NCBI RefSeq assembly: GCF_014356525.2
Contig: NC_052505.1
Span: forward strand, 4,069,984 to 4,133,983
Reading direction: 5' to 3'
Length of the DNA: 64,000 nucleotides
DNA from: Nilaparvata lugens
Lineage: Eukaryota > Arthropoda > Insecta > Hemiptera > Delphacidae
Each line of letters opens with the position of its first letter. The first letter of the stretch is position 1. Positions 45,040 to 58,071 of this stretch are shown here, in pieces. A model generated the notes under the pieces. It was not told where the DNA came from. It did no database searches and saw only the letters and a list, made by a program, of their open reading frames with translations. A program made the position numbers and the translations under genes.

Positions 45040-45830
45040 ACATATTGCCCATAAGCCCCCTGTGGGTTCGTGGAGCTTTGAGCCTAAAATCTTACTCAAG
45101 AATGTGTTGAAAACCAGAATTCACCCACAGTATTCCTGCTTGTCGTAGGAGGCGCCTAGAAGGAACCTCAAGGCAACTCTAGACGTTGCCTCACCTTCAA
45201 ACCCACGGGATCTGCCCCATCAGGTCAGTTTCGGAGGGGCTAAAAGAAAAACCCAAGAGACCAGAGATGGGTGAAACTCCAGGCATAAATGTAGGTCAAG
45301 AGGCTGAGTCGAGGGTGACCAGGTGTCCTAGAGGAAATTTGGTGACCCCTCCTTCAGCGGAAGGAACTACAAAAAGGCCAGGAGTGAAACTCACGTAGGT
45401 CCCGAGTTTGTGGGTGGAGAGACCAAACCCCACCACTGCTCAAAGAAGGGCGGCCATTTAGGAAAAACTTCTTGGGAGAGGTGAGGCTTTTGTCCCAAGA
45501 AAAAAACCAAAGAGTCCGGAGATGGGTGGAGCTCCAGGCACAAATGTGGGTCGAGAGGCTGAGTCAAGGGTGGCCAGGTGTGGAACTCACGTAGGTCACG
45601 AGGACTAATCAGTCTGAAGAGACTGCCAAGCATATCACATTGGATTGCGACAAGCAACCAGGTGATGAATGGGATGTTAGCATAAGGGAAAACTCCTGGT
45701 TCTTGTAAAAAACACAGGTATTGGTTTGCCTAATTAACATACTACTTGGGAGCACAATAAGCTTCGGTTGACGTGTGGGGTTCGACTATTCCAGGATAAA
45801 TTAAATTACTGTCGATTTCTAAGCCCAGGA
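45040..45830 (+). mobile_element. Probable LINE 3' fragment with an internal repeat
   Basis: Two copies of an about 80-bp segment with GAGATGGGTG and CCAGGCA-AAATGT-GGTC (about 45262-45330 and 45515-45585). A stretch translating as EETAKHITLDCD near 45605-45640 resembles the C-x-x-H-type motif at the end of many LINE pol proteins. No catalytic domain present. Confidence 0.35.
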
Positions 45831-46105
45831 ATAATGTACCGTTTACTAATTCTAACATTTCATTATCGATAAAGACATTTGGGCAGATTTCGAAATGAAA
45901 TTATGACTGACTTCCCCCCATTTAGGAGGTTCCTGTCATTGAAAAACTTATTCAAAAGAGAAAGGTCAGTTGCGGATGTCTCTTCTACACTTTGCAATGT
46001 ATCACCTGAGAAGATGACATTCTATTCAATTCAATGTTTATTATATTGGTTCTAATGAATATAGTCTACTATTTCTCAAATCAGAATTGTTTGAATTTTT
46101 TGCAG

Positions 46106-46261
46106 ATTGAATGAACTATATGGAGTGAGAGATGTACTCTATCCATCGGATTTCAAAGTCGTCTACAGAAAACAGATCTCACAAATAGGCTACTCTATAC
46201 AGATTTTGCTATTCTTTGCTGGATACGCCGAATCACCAATGGATGAACAAGAACTGATCAT
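46106..46261 (+). CDS. Host gene exon (phase 2 to 2)
   Basis: Acceptor TTTTTTGCAG, donor GTATGA. Reads (G)LNELYGVRDVLYPSDFKVV...GYSIQILLFFAGYAESPMDEQELI. The phase fits exons at 31304 and 47193. The GYSIQILLFFAGY run is hydrophobic but short for a membrane span. Unrecognised. Confidence 0.6.
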
Positions 46262-46550
46262 GTATGATGACCATCTACTATAGTAGACCGCACGAAAATA
46301 GTCCGATAGTATTTGGAAAAGCTGCGTCTCTCCTCACCTCCCTCCAAACGTTGCCAATTCGTTGGGTGTGTTATTGAAATTGTTTTTCATCTTATAATCA
46401 GCTGTCAACAACATTGATCGTCTCTTACTATTGGCAACGTTGCATCTACTCTCATCAGACTATTTTTGTGTGGTCTATTTCAATAATTACGAGTTAACAA
46501 ACAGTTAACAGTGTTAGTTATAACATGTTAGCAAATCAATAATAATAATA

Positions 46551-46785
46551 TTCGTATGGCTTTTATTGGTTGGGAGTTCCTGACTGTAGTTCCACCACGC
46601 CTGAGTATATCATTTAAGCCGTCAATGGGACTTACGACTGTCATATTAACTTCAGCCGGGACCGACAATTTAACGTGCCCATCCGATAGCACGGAAGTGA
46701 CTTGTTCAAAAACTTTTGCTGATGAGCGGGTTTGAACCGGGGATCTGTAGGCTGCTACGCAAGCACTCTCCACTAGACCACGGAT
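46551..46785 (-). mobile_element. tRNA-derived SINE, diverged copy
   Basis: Minus-strand head TGGTCTAGTGGAGAGTGC, B-box-like GGTTCAAACCC, the shared TCCCGGCTGAAGTT body and a CCATACGAATATT(ATT)n tail. It is an independent insertion, not part of the Helitron duplication. Confidence 0.75.
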
Positions 46786-46867
46786 CACTATTACATTTTT
46801 CTATTGTAGATTATTAGAGTTGCTATACTAACAATATCAGCAGGGAACTATAAAACTAAATTCAATC

Positions 46868-47117
46868 TATATTTGCTTTAAATAGACCTTTATGAAGCTC
46901 GGGTTACTTGCTAGTCTATATCATATAAACAAAATAACTGGCTTATACACAAACGGAAATTCACGAATGACGCTTCATCACGTCTGAACTACTCAACTCA
47001 TTAACTTGAAATTTTGCATATAAATTCTCAACTAACTGAGGATGGATTTAGGCCTATTTACAATTCTCCACGATCTCATTACGTCAAGTTTTCAGTTTGT
47101 CAAGTTTCGCCTGCTAG
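46868..47117 (+). mobile_element. Helitron end fused to a 203-bp mini-Helitron
   Basis: A Helitron 3' terminus (AAGCTCGGGTTACTTGCTAG, ending 46914) is followed without a gap by TCTATATCATATAAACAA, the start of a second element that ends TTTCGCCTGCTAG at 47117 before a T. The inner element keeps only start, the ACTTGAAATTTTGCATATA segment and end. Confidence 0.7.
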
Positions 47118-47192
47118 TCTGTAAAAAAATAAATTCAATTCAAAGTCAATGTGTGAACATTCCCATAACAACCCATGTTATTTTTTTTACAG

Positions 47193-47358
47193 TAATTGTA
47201 AAGCGTTTGATATAGGAAAAGTGTCTCGGGATGGTATCAGACCGATGATAATGTGGAATCGGAATACAGATGGAAACGGATCTCCTACTCGCTCATTAAT
47301 GACACAACAACAACTCGACCAGTGTTTCGATCAACATTTCGATATTCAAATTTGTGGG
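47193..47358 (+). CDS. Host gene exon (phase 2 to 0)
   Basis: Acceptor (T)8ACAG, donor GTGGGT. Reads (I)NCKAFDIGKVSRDG...LMTQQQLDQCFDQHFDIQICG. It begins with one base then Asn-Cys and ends with I-C, like the other 2-to-0 exons at 4481, 55233 and 61979, supporting a module boundary. An alternative donor at 47363 would change the phase to 1. Confidence 0.55.
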
Positions 47359-47669
47359 GTGGGTACCCAAATCAAATCAAATTTATTCACCTAAAGTTTC
47401 AATACAAATATACCGAATTTATTTATCACATTCCTCGATCACCATATCAGATTAATGATTGGTAGAGAATCAACAGGATAAATTCAAAACTGTTTCTCTC
47501 TATTTTGATAGAAATAGTCAAAATAAGGTTATGAAAACACCTTTATTAAGATCACAAAAATCTACAGTCAAAATATACATTATATTGCCGCATGATACAA
47601 TAGAACACAGCTAATCCAAATTATCCATTTATCCGTTGTGACAATGTTATGCTTCCGGTACATCTTCTT

Positions 47670-47770
47670 TCTCTTCTTCTTCTTCTTCTTCTTCTTCTTC
47701 TTCTTCTTCTCTTCTTCTTCTTCTCTTCTTCTTCTTCTTCTTCTTCTTCTTCTTCTCTTCTTCTTCTTTT
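47670..47770. repeat. (TTC)n microsatellite
   Basis: About 33 TTC units with two single-base interruptions. The Phe/Leu/Ser-rich open frames across it are artefacts. Confidence 0.9.
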
Positions 47771-47930
47771 TTATGTCTCAGCATTTTCTTTTTCTTTGTC
47801 TTCTTATTTTTTCCTTTCTCCTCTGCCGTTAATCCATACCTTCTGTTTTTAAAACCATGTCTCCGGATTCATAATAATATAGAAGTTGACTTTCTACAGC
47901 TGTGGTTTTCAAACATAGGCACTTATTAAA

Positions 47931-48516
47931 GAGTGAGTCATATGTATGGGAACCCTTCAATGAGTTGGAGACTGTTGTAGATATAATACTGTAACTTTCA
48001 GAACAAGTTATTGATCGAATACTCTAACTTTTGACATACAACTGAATTTCAACCCCTCATAAGGGGGTGACTAAGGGGTTGTAACTCGAATATTTTAATT
48101 GTAAACACCCATTGAGTGGTACATCATTTTAAAGGCCTTTTTGAAACAAAGAAGATGGCATCAATAAAAATGTTCTATGATGTTTGTATCCCAAATAGAT
48201 GGAATACAATAATTTCTCCAAAAACTAAAACTTCAATCAGCTGCCATTTTGGATAAAAGTATCATAGAACATTTTTTTTGATGTCATCCTTCTTGTTTTA
48301 AAGAGGCCTTTGAAATGATGAACCACTCAATGGGTGTTCAGATTTAACATAGGCTATTCGAGTTACAACCTTAAAGTCATCCCCTTATAAGGGGTTCTAA
48401 TTCAGATGTACGTCAAAAGGTGGAGTATTCGACCAATAACTTATCCTGAAAGTTGATGTATTATATCTACAACAGTCTCCAACTTATTGAAAGGTTTCCA
48501 TACATATAACTCACTT
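47931..48516. mobile_element. Foldback MITE with arms of about 240 bp
   Basis: GTGAGTCATATGTATGGGAA at the left and its near complement ending at 48516 begin long inverted arms that meet near 48225. The arms share AACCCCTCATAAGGGGGTGA, GTAACTCGAATA and CCATTGAGTGGT segments. No coding frame and no certain target duplication. Confidence 0.75.
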
Positions 48517-48949
48517 AACTCATTCTCTTCCACACACAGGCTTTGCCTTTGTGGAGAGTTTTCATGAAGTTTTTTGAAATATAATGTTGTATTTTCTGGG
48601 GCTACGATATAATAACAACTAGATTTAGTTATAGTGATTAATTTTTTAGTTCAACTGTAAGTTTTATTCATGATTGTTTGGTTGCAGAGGATGTAACGTT
48701 GTTGTATAATATCAATATTTGTACCCTGAAATCATGATAATAAAAACCAATTTGATTTGATTTGATTTGATGTCACTGTATATTGTAATATATTACTAAT
48801 TCATAATATATAAACTATAAACAATTAACAACAGTTACAAATTTTTTTCAAAAAAACAATTCGAATGATATTTTCATCTTATTCTATAATATCAGCCATC
48901 TCCACCTCCTCTCATTGTCCCTTCCCCAGCTCTTCATCATCCAGCACCA

Positions 48950-49113
48950 AAGCCTCTATAATTCGTAGTAAACGCATGGTCCCTTCAACCTTCAATTACG
49001 AATTAAACCTCTATATTTCGTAGTAAACGCTTGGTCCCTTCAACTACGAATCAAACCTCTATAATTCGTAGTAAACGCTTGGTCCCTTCAACTAAGAATC
49101 AAACCTCTATAAT
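48950..49113. repeat. Minisatellite, about 48-55 bp unit
   Basis: Three full units and a partial, each CCTCTATAATTCGTAGTAAA then CGCTTGGTCCCTTCAAC and TACGAATCAAA. Each unit contains an inverted TTCGTAGT/ACTACGAA pair. Confidence 0.85.
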
Positions 49114-49717
49114 TGAAAATAAAAGCTACCATATTCTACAACCATGAGTTTCAGCCAATCAGATTTCGTGAGTTATTTTGTTCAATCATGGGGAAGATAA
49201 TAGCATTGATTATTCGGATGTTGGTTCAATATATTTAAATACTAGGTTATCGTATAATTTTATAGTGTACATTCTAACAGGAATAATACCGTATCATCTT
49301 AACTTGATACACAACACCATAATTTGATACTAAACGTCCAAACTGATTGATTTCTACTGACCATGGGATTCTTATGCTATCTTTTCTCTATGATAAAACC
49401 TTTAAAAACGTCAACCTGTTGCCTTGAAAATGTGCAACAACAGCAAGAAACATGTCGACAGAATAAAGATATGTGAATTTTTTCACAAAAAAGAATCTTG
49501 CTTTCATCTTATATCCGGAAACAATTTAGCAAAAGCACGGGGTTGGAAAAGGATGGAGCTATCTGCTTTGTCTAACGACAGAATCTGTTGCATTGATAAG
49601 GATAGCAAACCAATGTTAATGTGATACATTCACTATAAAGAGAATTGCACTGTTTTATATTTGTAATCCAGTTCATGTATCTTTGTTGATTGGAATCTAT
49701 TCATCAATTTTTTTCAG

Positions 49718-49751
49718 ATGGTTTTACTAGACCTGTTCCTGCTGCAAACTA
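49718..49751 (+). CDS. Possible 34-bp micro-exon of the host gene
   Basis: Flanked by a strong acceptor (AATTTTTTTCAG) and donor (GTGAGT). Two readings fit neighbours: phase 0 to 1 (MVLLDLFLLQT) or phase 1 to 2 (DGFTRPVPAAN), the latter resembling the D-G start of the exon at 31304. It may be skipped, because 47358 and 52189 also join directly in frame. Confidence 0.3.
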
Positions 49752-49881
49752 GTGAGTTTTGATTATATTTTACAGTTCTTTACTCAATTTCCACTTCTTC
49801 TTCTTCTTCTTCTTCCCCTTCCCCTTCTCCTTCCCTTCTACTTCGTCTTCTTCTCATAGATTTCACCTCCTGTATTATGTT

Positions 49882-50597
49882 AAATTAACTTCATTAAGAG
49901 CCGATTTCCGAGCTCGGGATTTAGCCAAGTTCTAGACTTTAAACAGCTGGAGTAAGAGAAATGGCTTTCCGAAACGGGGCGTAGTTGCAGTTTGTATGAT
50001 AATCTTTTTTTTCTCATTTCTTTAATATTGAAAAATCTGGTGTGGCGCACTCACACAACCTTCCTTGCCGTTATGAGAATTTATCACCTGCTAGTGTTCA
50101 CGCGCATCTCAAGTCTACTACTCAAAGATTCAAGCCAGCTGGTGACAGGACAATAACGCTAGAGACACACGAAGTCTGCTATTTCTTCATAGTGAATGAT
50201 TCAGTGGCCAACAGTTTGCAGTTGAAATAATAACTTTTTCTTGAATTTCGAGCTCATTTTAAATTTCAAGTGAAAATGTTACTGGTAATTAATTGTAGAG
50301 ATTTTCATGCTTATTCTTTTCCACTTTGATTTTTTTGTTTAAATTGTATCTGGAGTCTGATAATTGGGAATCTTAAATCAAACTTTGCATAGATGGGGCG
50401 GAGCTCCTGGAATTTTTACAGTTACAGACGTAGCAGTTGATAGAGCTTATCAATGGCTATTGTAGATATAAATTTGATCAAAATCGTTGAAGCCATTTTC
50501 GAGAAAATCCTTATATTGTAAGGACCTTAAGTTCCAAATTTCAAGTCATTCTGTTAATTGGGAGATGAGATATCGTGTACACAGACGCACATACACT

Positions 50598-50673
<76 letters not shown>

Positions 50674-50980
50674 TTGGGGTACCTTAATTTTTTCGGAAAG
50701 CAATACTTTCCTTACCTATGGTAATAGGGCAAGGGAAGTAAAAACGTTTTTCTTGACAAAATGAGAAATTCCTAAATAATTTGAAATAGCTGAAACTTTA
50801 CACTTTTTCACTTTATTTCATTTTGTGTTTATTTTTTAGTTTTTTTTTTTGAAATTTAATTTAAACGTGGACTGCGACTACGCCCCGTTTCGGAAAGCCA
50901 TTTTTCTAACTCCAGCTGTTTAAAGTCTAGAACTTAGCCAAATCCCGAGCTCAGAAACCGGCCCTTAATGAAGTTAATTT
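49882..50980. mobile_element. 1.1-kb element with about 110-bp inverted repeats
   Basis: AAATTAACTTCATTAAGAGC at the left pairs with the end at 50980; arms share TCTAGACTTTAAACAGCTGG and CTTTCCGAAACGGGGCGTAG. The interior holds a copy of the GTGTGGCGCACTCACACAAC repeat (50040 on), a (CA)n tract (50596-50671) and the GAAAGCAATACTTTCC segment. Confidence 0.75.
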
Positions 50981-51164
50981 AGGTACCATAATACATATAC
51001 ACTCAGTATATGGTTGTATAATTGAATCTTATCTAAATACTCAAGTCTAAAAATCGAAATGAAGTATAAATAAACAAACATAGGCCCTAATGTCGACTTT
51101 GCTAAAAGTTCAAGTTACTAAAATGGAAATGACAATAATTCACAATATTTATAAGCAAGTCCTA

Positions 51165-52055
51165 CTGCTCAAAGAACAGTAGACCTCGCGCAGCTATACA
51201 CCACAGCCTCCTCTAATAATGTCCATCAGAGTAAATTATGTCCTGTTTTGTTGTGTTGGCGAGATATCAGTGTGAAAACGGCTAATGGCTGTTGGGGTTG
51301 GTGTATGGACAATTCCAATCATCTACTATCAACAGAAGCTAATTTCCTACAGGACATACTGAAAACTGTCCAACTCAAGTTGAAAGTAGAGAACGGTAGA
51401 GAGAAAACGCTAAGCTACATTGAACCATTAATTGCATGCAATTAATAATCCACTCGACAGCTGATTAATCATGAATGATTTTTACAGTAATATTGGACTA
51501 TGGAGGAAATTCCTTCTTCTTTTATATTATGCTTGAAATGATGAATTTCAAAAAACCTTTTTATATACGTCAACGCGCGATTCAAAAACGAACATACTTG
51601 TCGAATTTCATGAAAATCATCTATTTTGAAGCATCGTCATAAATGCGGATAATTGACCGAGCAAAGTGAGTCCAAGATTCAAGTCGACGGTTTGGCATTT
51701 CTCTTAATGATTGAATTTTTATATGTTGTGCATTTACGGCGAAACGCAGTAATAGATTTTCATGAAATTTGACAGGTATGTTCCTTTTTCAATTGCGCGT
51801 CGACGTATATACAAGGTTTTTGGAAATTTTGCATTTGAAGTATAATAGAGAAGGAAAAAGGAGCCTCCTTCATACGCCAATACTAGAGTAAAAATCAGTC
51901 TATAAAATTATTTATCATAAATCAGCTGACAAGTAATTACACAGATATGTGGAGAAGCTAGTCTATTGCTGTATTTCCATAAGGTCTATAGTTTCAATCA
52001 GCTACTTGTGGATGAGAATACTGCGTGAGGTCTACCGTTCACAGAACTACTAGTA
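51165..52055. mobile_element. Possible TIR element built on the TGACCGAGCAA repeat
   Basis: GAACAGTAGACCTCGCGCAG at the left and the reverse complement of TGCGTGAGGTCTACCGTTCA at the right form inverted ends. The right half (51640-51860) matches 58435-58640. No coding frame. Confidence 0.4.
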
Positions 52056-52188
52056 TAAACATGAATACATAAAGAGAAATGCAAAACCATTGACTCGAAT
52101 CTTAGAGCTCACCTCGCTCGGTCAAAAAATATTATAAATATCTTGTTCAAACCAAAGTCTGACTTTTTTGTTCACTCTCACAATGGAG

Positions 52189-52388
52189 GCAGTTATTCTA
52201 CTCTATGATTCCAATATTGCACTAGATAAAATATGTTGCTATTTTCTCAGTGAGGGAGCATTTCGAGAGATAAATTATATGCCTGATATGATTCGAATCA
52301 CGAATGTAACACATGGATCCGAGTATGGCAATACTTATGAGATAGGCTCAAGATGGGAATACGAGCTAGAAGCTACTGCTGACGCGGT
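52189..52388 (+). CDS. Host gene exon (phase 0 to 2, start uncertain)
   Basis: Reads AVILLYDSNIALDKICCYFL...TNVTHGSEYGNTYEIGSRWEYELEATADAV up to a GTAAGT donor. The acceptor may be at 52188 (ATGGAG|GCA) or 52192 (GGCAG|TT) depending on the upstream exon; an upstream extension to 52158 is also open. Unrecognised sequence. Confidence 0.55.
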
Positions 52389-55232
52389 GTAAGTATAGAT
52401 CTATATTTCTCACTACTTTCGAGACAGCCCTCGTATTCCTGATCCTATAGTGAGGTCCATGTAATAATGGCAGTATTGAATTTATTTATTTATAGTTTTC
52501 ACAAAGAAGCACTGTTTGGGAGTAAAAAACTAAGGAAACTCCCAAATTTAAAAAACTATTTTCCTCCCAAATTTAGATAACATTTTAAAAGTCCGAAATA
52601 GGGTTATGATTTCACATTTCTAAAATTCAGTCCATGTTCACTCAAAAACAATAGAAACTAAGAATTTTAGATTTTTAAAATACATAATAAAAAATATATT
52701 AAATGCAAATTACCATTAACTGAAAAATAAATGAATTAACATTGGTGTTGCTATCTTTGTCAACAAAGTACATATTGCTCTCCTTTTCTAGCTTCGCGAC
52801 GTTGCCAGATCGTTTCTTAACAATGTAGAAGTTCTGACATTATTTTTATAAATAACGGTTTGCCTAGCTTGGCTGCAATCGGTAAAGCATGAGTGCAAAA
52901 ATATATAAGTCTGATAGTGGTTCTTAGAATGTAACTTAGATAAAGTTCTTATAAGTTCGCTCAGGGGTTCTTGCAGTTTACTGCTCTTGGACAATTTATT
53001 TAAATCTTTGGAATGTATTATTTCCAGAGATTTAATTAACAATGCAATATATTGCTGAGTAAACCAGCTTATTCTATTAATAATAAAATCGGATGGTAAC
53101 TTTCTTGATAATTCAATATTGATAATTCGATAAATAATGAATATGAGATTGGTCATGCATGGGATTGGGGAATCAAATGAAGGATACACCATAAAAAATT
53201 TGATACATATATTGTATAAATGAATATCAAAAACCAAATAAATCTGGAAACATATAGAGCAACAAGCACACACAATAAATATAGGAACAAATATATCAAA
53301 AATAAAATATCACAGATTGGCTCACTACTTTTTAGCTCTTTAGCACGAAACGTTACCATGTGCTTTAATTCATTAATAATATGCATTTATTTTCATGCAT
53401 CTTATGTATCGACTTGCTGCTGCTTGTCGATTTAAAAATCTCACCATATATATCTTCTTCCCAAAAATCATAAAAATAATCAATTGATAGATAATAAATT
53501 ATAAATATATCAATATCTATAGGTCTCAGAATATTCCTCAATAATATATATATATATATATCTCTTAGAGCTTAAGGTTCGGCCTCTGATGGAAGTAGAT
53601 AAATCAATTTATCCAGTGAATAGGAGCTACATTATATCTTTACAAATTGTTAAATAAAATCAATGATTAAGTGAGCATATGTATATTATAAGATTGAAAT
53701 AAAATATTCCTTTCATCTGTGCACCTTTGGATATGTAAGTTTGATACAACCCTTATCTAATAAAATATATTTTTTGTACCTTCTTAAGACTTGCGCAAGT
53801 TTTATAATAATTTTTAATATTTATAACCTTTCCGACAAGCTAGCTTTTTATATTTGTTTCACTCGAAGCACTGAGGGCGCCCCAACTTCATATATTTTGA
53901 CAATTTATCACTCACATGCTGAATTTTTGCAAGATGTTGGCGGCGATCCAAATTTCCTGGTCGTCCTGGATTTTTGGTGGCCGAAGTCATCTTCTCCAAG
54001 GGAATGAATAAATGTTAAATGACTTTCGCTTTAATGCAGCATCACTAAGTCTTATAAAAAATTAATTAAAGAATTTAAACTTTAAGTCTTTCAAAAGTAC
54101 AATTTAACAAAGGGTCTTGTGCTCTACAAATTTTAGTGTCGTTCCATAGTGGCATCTGGCAGGCAAGTGGGCAGGTTCTACTCTTATTTCTACAATTTTC
54201 ATTTCCAACTTACAAATTTACATATATTTAAATGATTTACTAATATGCCATTAAAAAGATCAAATAGTCCGTGCCAATCTACTAAATTATTGCCTATATC
54301 TTAGGTATAATATTTCATAATTACTTGGACCATATCTGATACATAAACTGAGTAGTGATAATTTATAAATTCTTATCATTTATAGAAATATTTATATATA
54401 CATTTGAATCGGTTCTCTATTGCTGCCCATCGATTACTGCAATTTGATTGGTTCATGCAAATTCATTAATGTATCCATGCGCCTAGGAATATCCTACTTC
54501 CTTAATATTCTAATTTATTTTTATTTGGTGGTTTATGTATATTCATTACAGATAATAATTTTTTTTGGGGGGTTTATAAGTTGTTTCTCCCTCTACAACA
54601 ATTAGCCATGTGCTTTCCAAAGTCCTCCAGTTGCATACCATTTGTTTACAATAAATTTTTGCCAAGGTGTCTGGCTAGATTTGATCGATTATTAGGTCGC
54701 CGATCAGTAGGTATTTTAAGCCTAATCTCAAATTTTTCAATACTTTATATAATATAATAAGTAGCAAATACCTTTCTTTTTCTATTTGGCTGTTCTAATT
54801 TTAGCCATGGTACCCGCCATTATCTAATTGCTCAATTGTTGTTATCGCATTTGGCGATAATAGACTAGCTATTTCACTTCAGACCTATAACATTCTTCCA
54901 AATAGCGATTTTACTTGCCTATCACATTTCAATATGTTACAAAGTATAATCACTTAACAGGCTATTCAATCTCAATCATCAAAACTTATTATTCAATCAT
55001 TGAAAAATATATTTTCTAGAGGAGTAAAATATGACTGATTATTTTGAGGGCCTCTAACATGACCCAATGACTATCCTTAGGCAGCCAGGACCAATGATTT
55101 AACCTGTCCATCAATGTTGATTCCATTATATTTTTTGCAAGTTGATGCTGATAGCTCAGATTTGTCAATTTTGATTCATTAATAATGTAAAATTTATATT
55201 AAAAATGTACAATTTCTTCATTTGTCTTGAAG
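52389..55232. other. Intron, no supported gene
   Basis: AT-rich with a short (AT)n at about 53548. The segment 55040-55110 has the CTCTAACATGACC...GGCAGCCAGGACC signature of a second SINE-like repeat also seen at 59490 and 61565. Confidence 0.45.
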
Positions 55233-55389
55233 GAATTGCGGAAAATCTGTGGGTAGAGACTATAATGAAAATTATGCTACTAAAGTCTCATTTGTAAAAG
55301 ATAAAAAATGGACTGTAATAAGCGACTTGAGAGGTTCAGGACATTTCACCAATGTACAACAGACAATTTACAACTGCAAACGTGGAGAG
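55233..55389 (+). CDS. Host gene exon (phase 2 to 0)
   Basis: Between TCTTGAAG and GTAAGT. Reads (V)NCGKSVGRDYNENYATKVSF...GSGHFTNVQQTIYNCKRGE. The Asn-Cys entry parallels the 47193 exon. Confidence 0.6.
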
Positions 55390-56482
55390 GTAAGTGGATC
55401 TTCTCCCTTTTCCTCTGTATTACAGAAAAATGAATGTCATCTTGCGGGAAGATTTGTGCCATCAAATTGTATATCCATAGAGAAATGATGGCATAAGAAG
55501 ATGGTATATGTCGTTTATGTCCCAAATTTCAAGTTGAATTTTGTCAACTCAAGCCGATTTCTGTTGACTACTGTCTATTATTACTGTTTTGTTGGGTTGA
55601 GAGTGTGAGAATGGCACAGTTTGAGAGACTACCATCGTAAGGCTATAGATTATAGTTACACACTCAACGGTTTTTGGACGTACGATTTTTTGCCGTCCTT
55701 ATAAACTCTATTAGATTGAACAGATGATGTTTGTCAAGTTCCTTTTTAATCAGCTAGAACTTTGTGGAAATATCACAGAATCATAGGGCAACATAATGTG
55801 TAAGAATTCTTTATCAAAATAACGGGACGGGGAAAATGTCTCCATATATTGGTATTTGGGTCATTTTTATCTGACCTACAGTTATATTGTAATTGATAAT
55901 TATGTTTGTCAATGTCGAGACTTTTTCAAGCAGAAAACATGAAATTTTCGACATGCTGGAAACTTTATCGTTTCGAATGATAAGTAGATGGTGAAAGCAA
56001 AAAAGTTTCGATATCCCATGATTCTGAGAGAAGTGATAGGCCTATTTAAAACAAATACTAATTTTTGTGTTGTTTCCAATTTCATCAAAAAAGTTAAACT
56101 TCCTTTTAATCCTCCAACCCTGAAACTTTTCTAGCACTACTGGGATATTGGGGATGATATTCTACATTCAATTCTGATGTTAAATATTGGAAATTTGAGA
56201 GAGTCGAAATTTTACATGATTTGGCAATCCTGTACTTTGTTCGGATGGAGGGCCACGTCTCAACTTATTTTATACAAACTATAACAAAGAATGGGCCTGA
56301 CCTTTGGAACATGAACGATCTATTCCATAGGATATTTTGTCTCTATGGTTGAACAATGACAAAGGACACTTTTAATGATTAATGTATATTTTATGAGTGC
56401 AGTAGTGGAGTGCTCATGAGGTCTTCACCAGAACAAAATAATGACTCCAGTCCATTGATGCTCATTTACTTATGTTTTCCAG
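55390..56482. other. Intron, nothing recognised
   Basis: AT-rich, with no repeat or frame that I can support. It ends in a TATGTTTTCCAG acceptor. Confidence 0.45.
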
Positions 56483-56663
56483 CAGTTGGTATTCCTGAGA
56501 GTTGTGAATGAGTTTGTTGAAGGTATACTGACCGTGTCTCCTTACATATATCATCATGATGGCGTTGAAGTTGGTACATTTGTTTACCCAGATTTGAAGA
56601 GAACACTAAAAATTCGTGAAGTGAAATTCATTGACCCAAATACGGATAAAATATTGAGATATG
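56483..56663 (+). CDS. Host gene exon (phase 0 to 1, second module)
   Basis: Begins CAG after TTTTCCAG and ends at GTGAGT. Reads QLVFLRVVNEFVEGILTVSP...VKFIDPNTDKILRYG. Same phases and Y-G exit as the exon at 27835. Confidence 0.65.
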
Positions 56664-57425
56664 GTGAGTGAAATCACTTTTTCTCAATAATGCATGAGTT
56701 TGGAAGATGAGCGCAGAATTAAAACAAAATTCAAATTTAGAATGCAAAATCAATTTATCTGTCATTATATTACAATCAAGAAGACAAAATGCTGTGAAGT
56801 ATGAATAAATGCATGAGCATCTGTCTGTCTGTAGTTTTCTGCTCGTAAGCAGGTCCTTCTATATGGCAGCAGTCCTCCACTCTCTTCTATTCTCTGCCAG
56901 TCGCTTCGTTGCATAGTAGCTCATCCTCTCAATCCATGAGCATAATAGTGTTTCATCACAATTATCTCAATATAACATTAAATATGAGATAACTTTGATA
57001 TAATGTAACGTAGTTGAGGAATTTGTATAATTCACTACTTGATCTAAAATTGGTGCCCTGATCTCTTCTATCTATAGACCTTGGATTGTATTTCTTTTTT
57101 CATCCAATTTAAAAAAAAAACAACTGCACATAGGGAACTAATCATATCGACTGTTTATCAAAAGTATTCTAATACACAATTTTTTGTAAAATTATATTCT
57201 CTTCCTTACTTTTACTCACTTTCACATGCAATGGTAACTGTACAAAAAAATTAATGTGTGACTCGTGAGTAAAGTGTTTTGTTGCTGCACTCGAAAAACT
57301 TTTTCTACTTGCCTTTGGCTCGTGAAAAAACTGTTTCTCTCGGTGCAGCAATTCCTTTTTTTATGCACTAGAATAAAGCTACTCTAGTACTATTATTTTA
57401 TTAAAATACTATTATACTATTCTGT
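56664..57425. other. Intron, nothing recognised
   Basis: AT-rich, without repeats of clear boundary or credible frames. Confidence 0.4.
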
Positions 57426-58000
57426 ACAGGGTGTCTGATAAGTCACTCCCTATTTTTATACAGCTATAATTTCTTTACTCATGAACCAATTTTGTTAGAA
57501 CTATATTTGTTAAATAGAGCGCTCCTTGAGGTTGTGTTTTCATTTGTTCCAGTTTGAAAATGCCCGTCTCTTGACTGTGGAAGAATGAGCCAAAATAGCA
57601 GCTCGTTATGTGATCTGAGGATCTGTGGTGCAAGTACAAAGATGCAGTGGAGGGCTGAACGAGGGATCCATTCAAAAACTGTTGAAAATTCTCATTCCAA
57701 ATTACTAACAACAGGGAGTGTTGCAGATGTAAGACGATCAGGAAGTCCATCAACGTCAAGGACAGCAGAGAATGTTGACATAGTTCGTGAAATGTTCATG
57801 AGAAGCCCTAAGAAATCTTGGCGTCAAGGATCTCGTGAAAGTGGTCTTTCACGATACTCTGTTGCAAGAAATTGTTTCTTAAGGAAGATCCCAGTGTTTT
57901 TGCATCCAGTGTTGCATGGATCCCTCGTTCAGCCCTCCACCACCTTTTTACTCGCATCACAGGTCCCCAGAACTCAAAACTCTGTAGTACTATTACAATT
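57426..58000 (+). pseudogene. Tc1/mariner-type transposon relic
   Basis: Starts ACAGGGTGTCTGATAAGTCA, typical of a terminal repeat. The frame 57585-58007 has GSVADVRRSGSPSTSRTAENVD and a helix-turn-helix-like stretch (SPKKSWRQGSRESGLSRYSVARN), resembling the N-terminal DNA-binding half of IS630/Tc1/mariner transposases. The catalytic domain is missing and the frame is decayed. An inverted GGATCCCTCGTTCAGCCCTCC at about 57918 mirrors 57645-57665. Confidence 0.65.
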
Positions 58001-58071
58001 ATTCTAGTTCATTATTCATTATTATAGTTACTGTATTGTGATATTTGTTTCAATTGTATTGATTTTTTCAG

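Noticed and set aside
47638..47852. Phe/Leu/Ser-rich small proteins
   Set aside because: Translation of the (TTC)n microsatellite in several frames.
48950..49113. CRISPR-like array
   Set aside because: Units are contiguous tandem repeats without distinct spacers; it is a minisatellite in a eukaryotic genome.
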